This document shows positions 63,746 through 64,000 of a stretch of 64,000 nucleotides of DNA, piece after piece. Positions within the stretch are counted from its first letter, which is position 1, and every line of letters begins with the position of its first letter. The stretch is from Enterobacter cloacae complex sp. R_G8 (GTDB lineage: Bacteria > Pseudomonadota > Gammaproteobacteria > Enterobacterales > Enterobacteriaceae): assembly GCF_024599795.1 (NCBI RefSeq), contig NZ_CP102246.1, forward strand, positions 248,001 to 312,000. The letters are read 5' to 3'. Below the pieces are notes generated by a model that searched no databases, had not been told where the DNA came from, and worked only from the letters and a program-made list of their open reading frames with translations. The translations under genes and the position numbers were made by a program.

Positions 63746-64000
63746 ACCGTTCAGCGCGGCGACCCGATAGGCTTCCGCCATGGTCGGGTAGTTAAAGGTG
63801 GTGTTAACGAAGTACTCAATGGTGTTACCGCCACCTTTTTGCTCCATTATCGCCTGGCCGATATGAATGATTTCCGCCGCGCGTTCACCAAAGCAGTGAA
63901 TACCGAGGATCTCTTTCGTCTCGCGATGGAACAGGATCTTCAGCGTTCCCACGCTCATGCCCACAATTTGCGCCCGCGCCAGATGTTTAAACTGGGCGCG
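63728..64000 (-). CDS. sthA: Soluble pyridine nucleotide transhydrogenase, C-terminal part
   Basis: The visible 90 residues are the C-terminal dimerisation domain of a flavoprotein disulfide reductase-like enzyme. [20 protein letters not shown] and [20 protein letters not shown] match SthA (UdhA), which exchanges electrons between NADPH and NAD+. The frame runs off the right edge; the N-terminal FAD and NAD domains lie outside the window. Confidence 0.93.

Overview
The window is a contiguous piece of enterobacterial chromosome. Gene content and order (rha, sodA, cpx, fieF, pfkA, sbp, cdh, tpiA, fpr, glpXKF, zapB, rraA, menA, hslUV, ftsN, cytR, priA, rpmE, metJBLF, katG, gldA, fsaB, ppc, argECBH, oxyR, sthA) follow the E. 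coli/Salmonella backbone around 88-90 minutes. Protein lengths mostly equal the E. coli ones. The moderately high GC, the raffinose genes beside rha, a lactaldehyde reductase inside the rha operon and the many CCCTCACC/GGGAGAGGG palindromes suggest Enterobacter or a close relative (Lelliottia, Leclercia, Kosakonia). The genus is an inference; no database was searched.

Layout. 1-2764: 3' end of a fimbrial operon (usher cut by the window edge, then a small exported fimbrial protein). 2804-4436: azlCD-type amino-acid exporter divergent from an XRE-cupin regulator. 4454-8999: rafR-rafA-rafB-like alpha-galactoside cluster with twin LacI-type operators. 8987-17260: rhamnose regulon (rhaBAD-fucO-rhaM, rhaSR, rhaT). 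17549-18910: sodA and yiiM. 18943-20227: an IS481-family element inserted inside an intergenic palindrome. 20252-23041: cpxAR, cpxP and the CpxQ 3'UTR sRNA. 23131-30653: fieF, pfkA, sbp, cdh, an SLC13-type carrier, tpiA, yiiQ, yiiR. 30654-35644: fpr, glpFKX and zapB. 35730-36207: a gene-poor stretch that looks like a RyfA-type RNA with a 35-residue membrane peptide (candidate type I toxin-antitoxin locus). 36228-44199: rraA, menA, hslVU, ftsN, cytR, priA. 44400-49966: rpmE and methionine genes metJ, metBL, metF with Met boxes. 50114-55005: katG, gldA, fsaB, yijO. 55099-62500: ppc and the arginine cluster argE/argCBH with paired ARG boxes. 62613-64000: OxyS, oxyR and the end of sthA.

Function. 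The left third is mostly carbohydrate uptake and breakdown. Rhamnose degradation yields DHAP and lactaldehyde, the latter reduced by the embedded fucO. The middle combines envelope stress sensing (Cpx), glycolysis and glycerol metabolism, proteolysis and division. The right third is methionine and arginine biosynthesis plus the peroxide response (oxyR, OxyS, katG), with sodA and fpr as further oxidative-stress genes. Most is ordinary core genome. The accessory or least described parts are the raf cluster, the IS insertion, the repeat family and the zapB-rraA intergenic locus. I saw no tRNA, rRNA, CRISPR array, prophage or replication origin.
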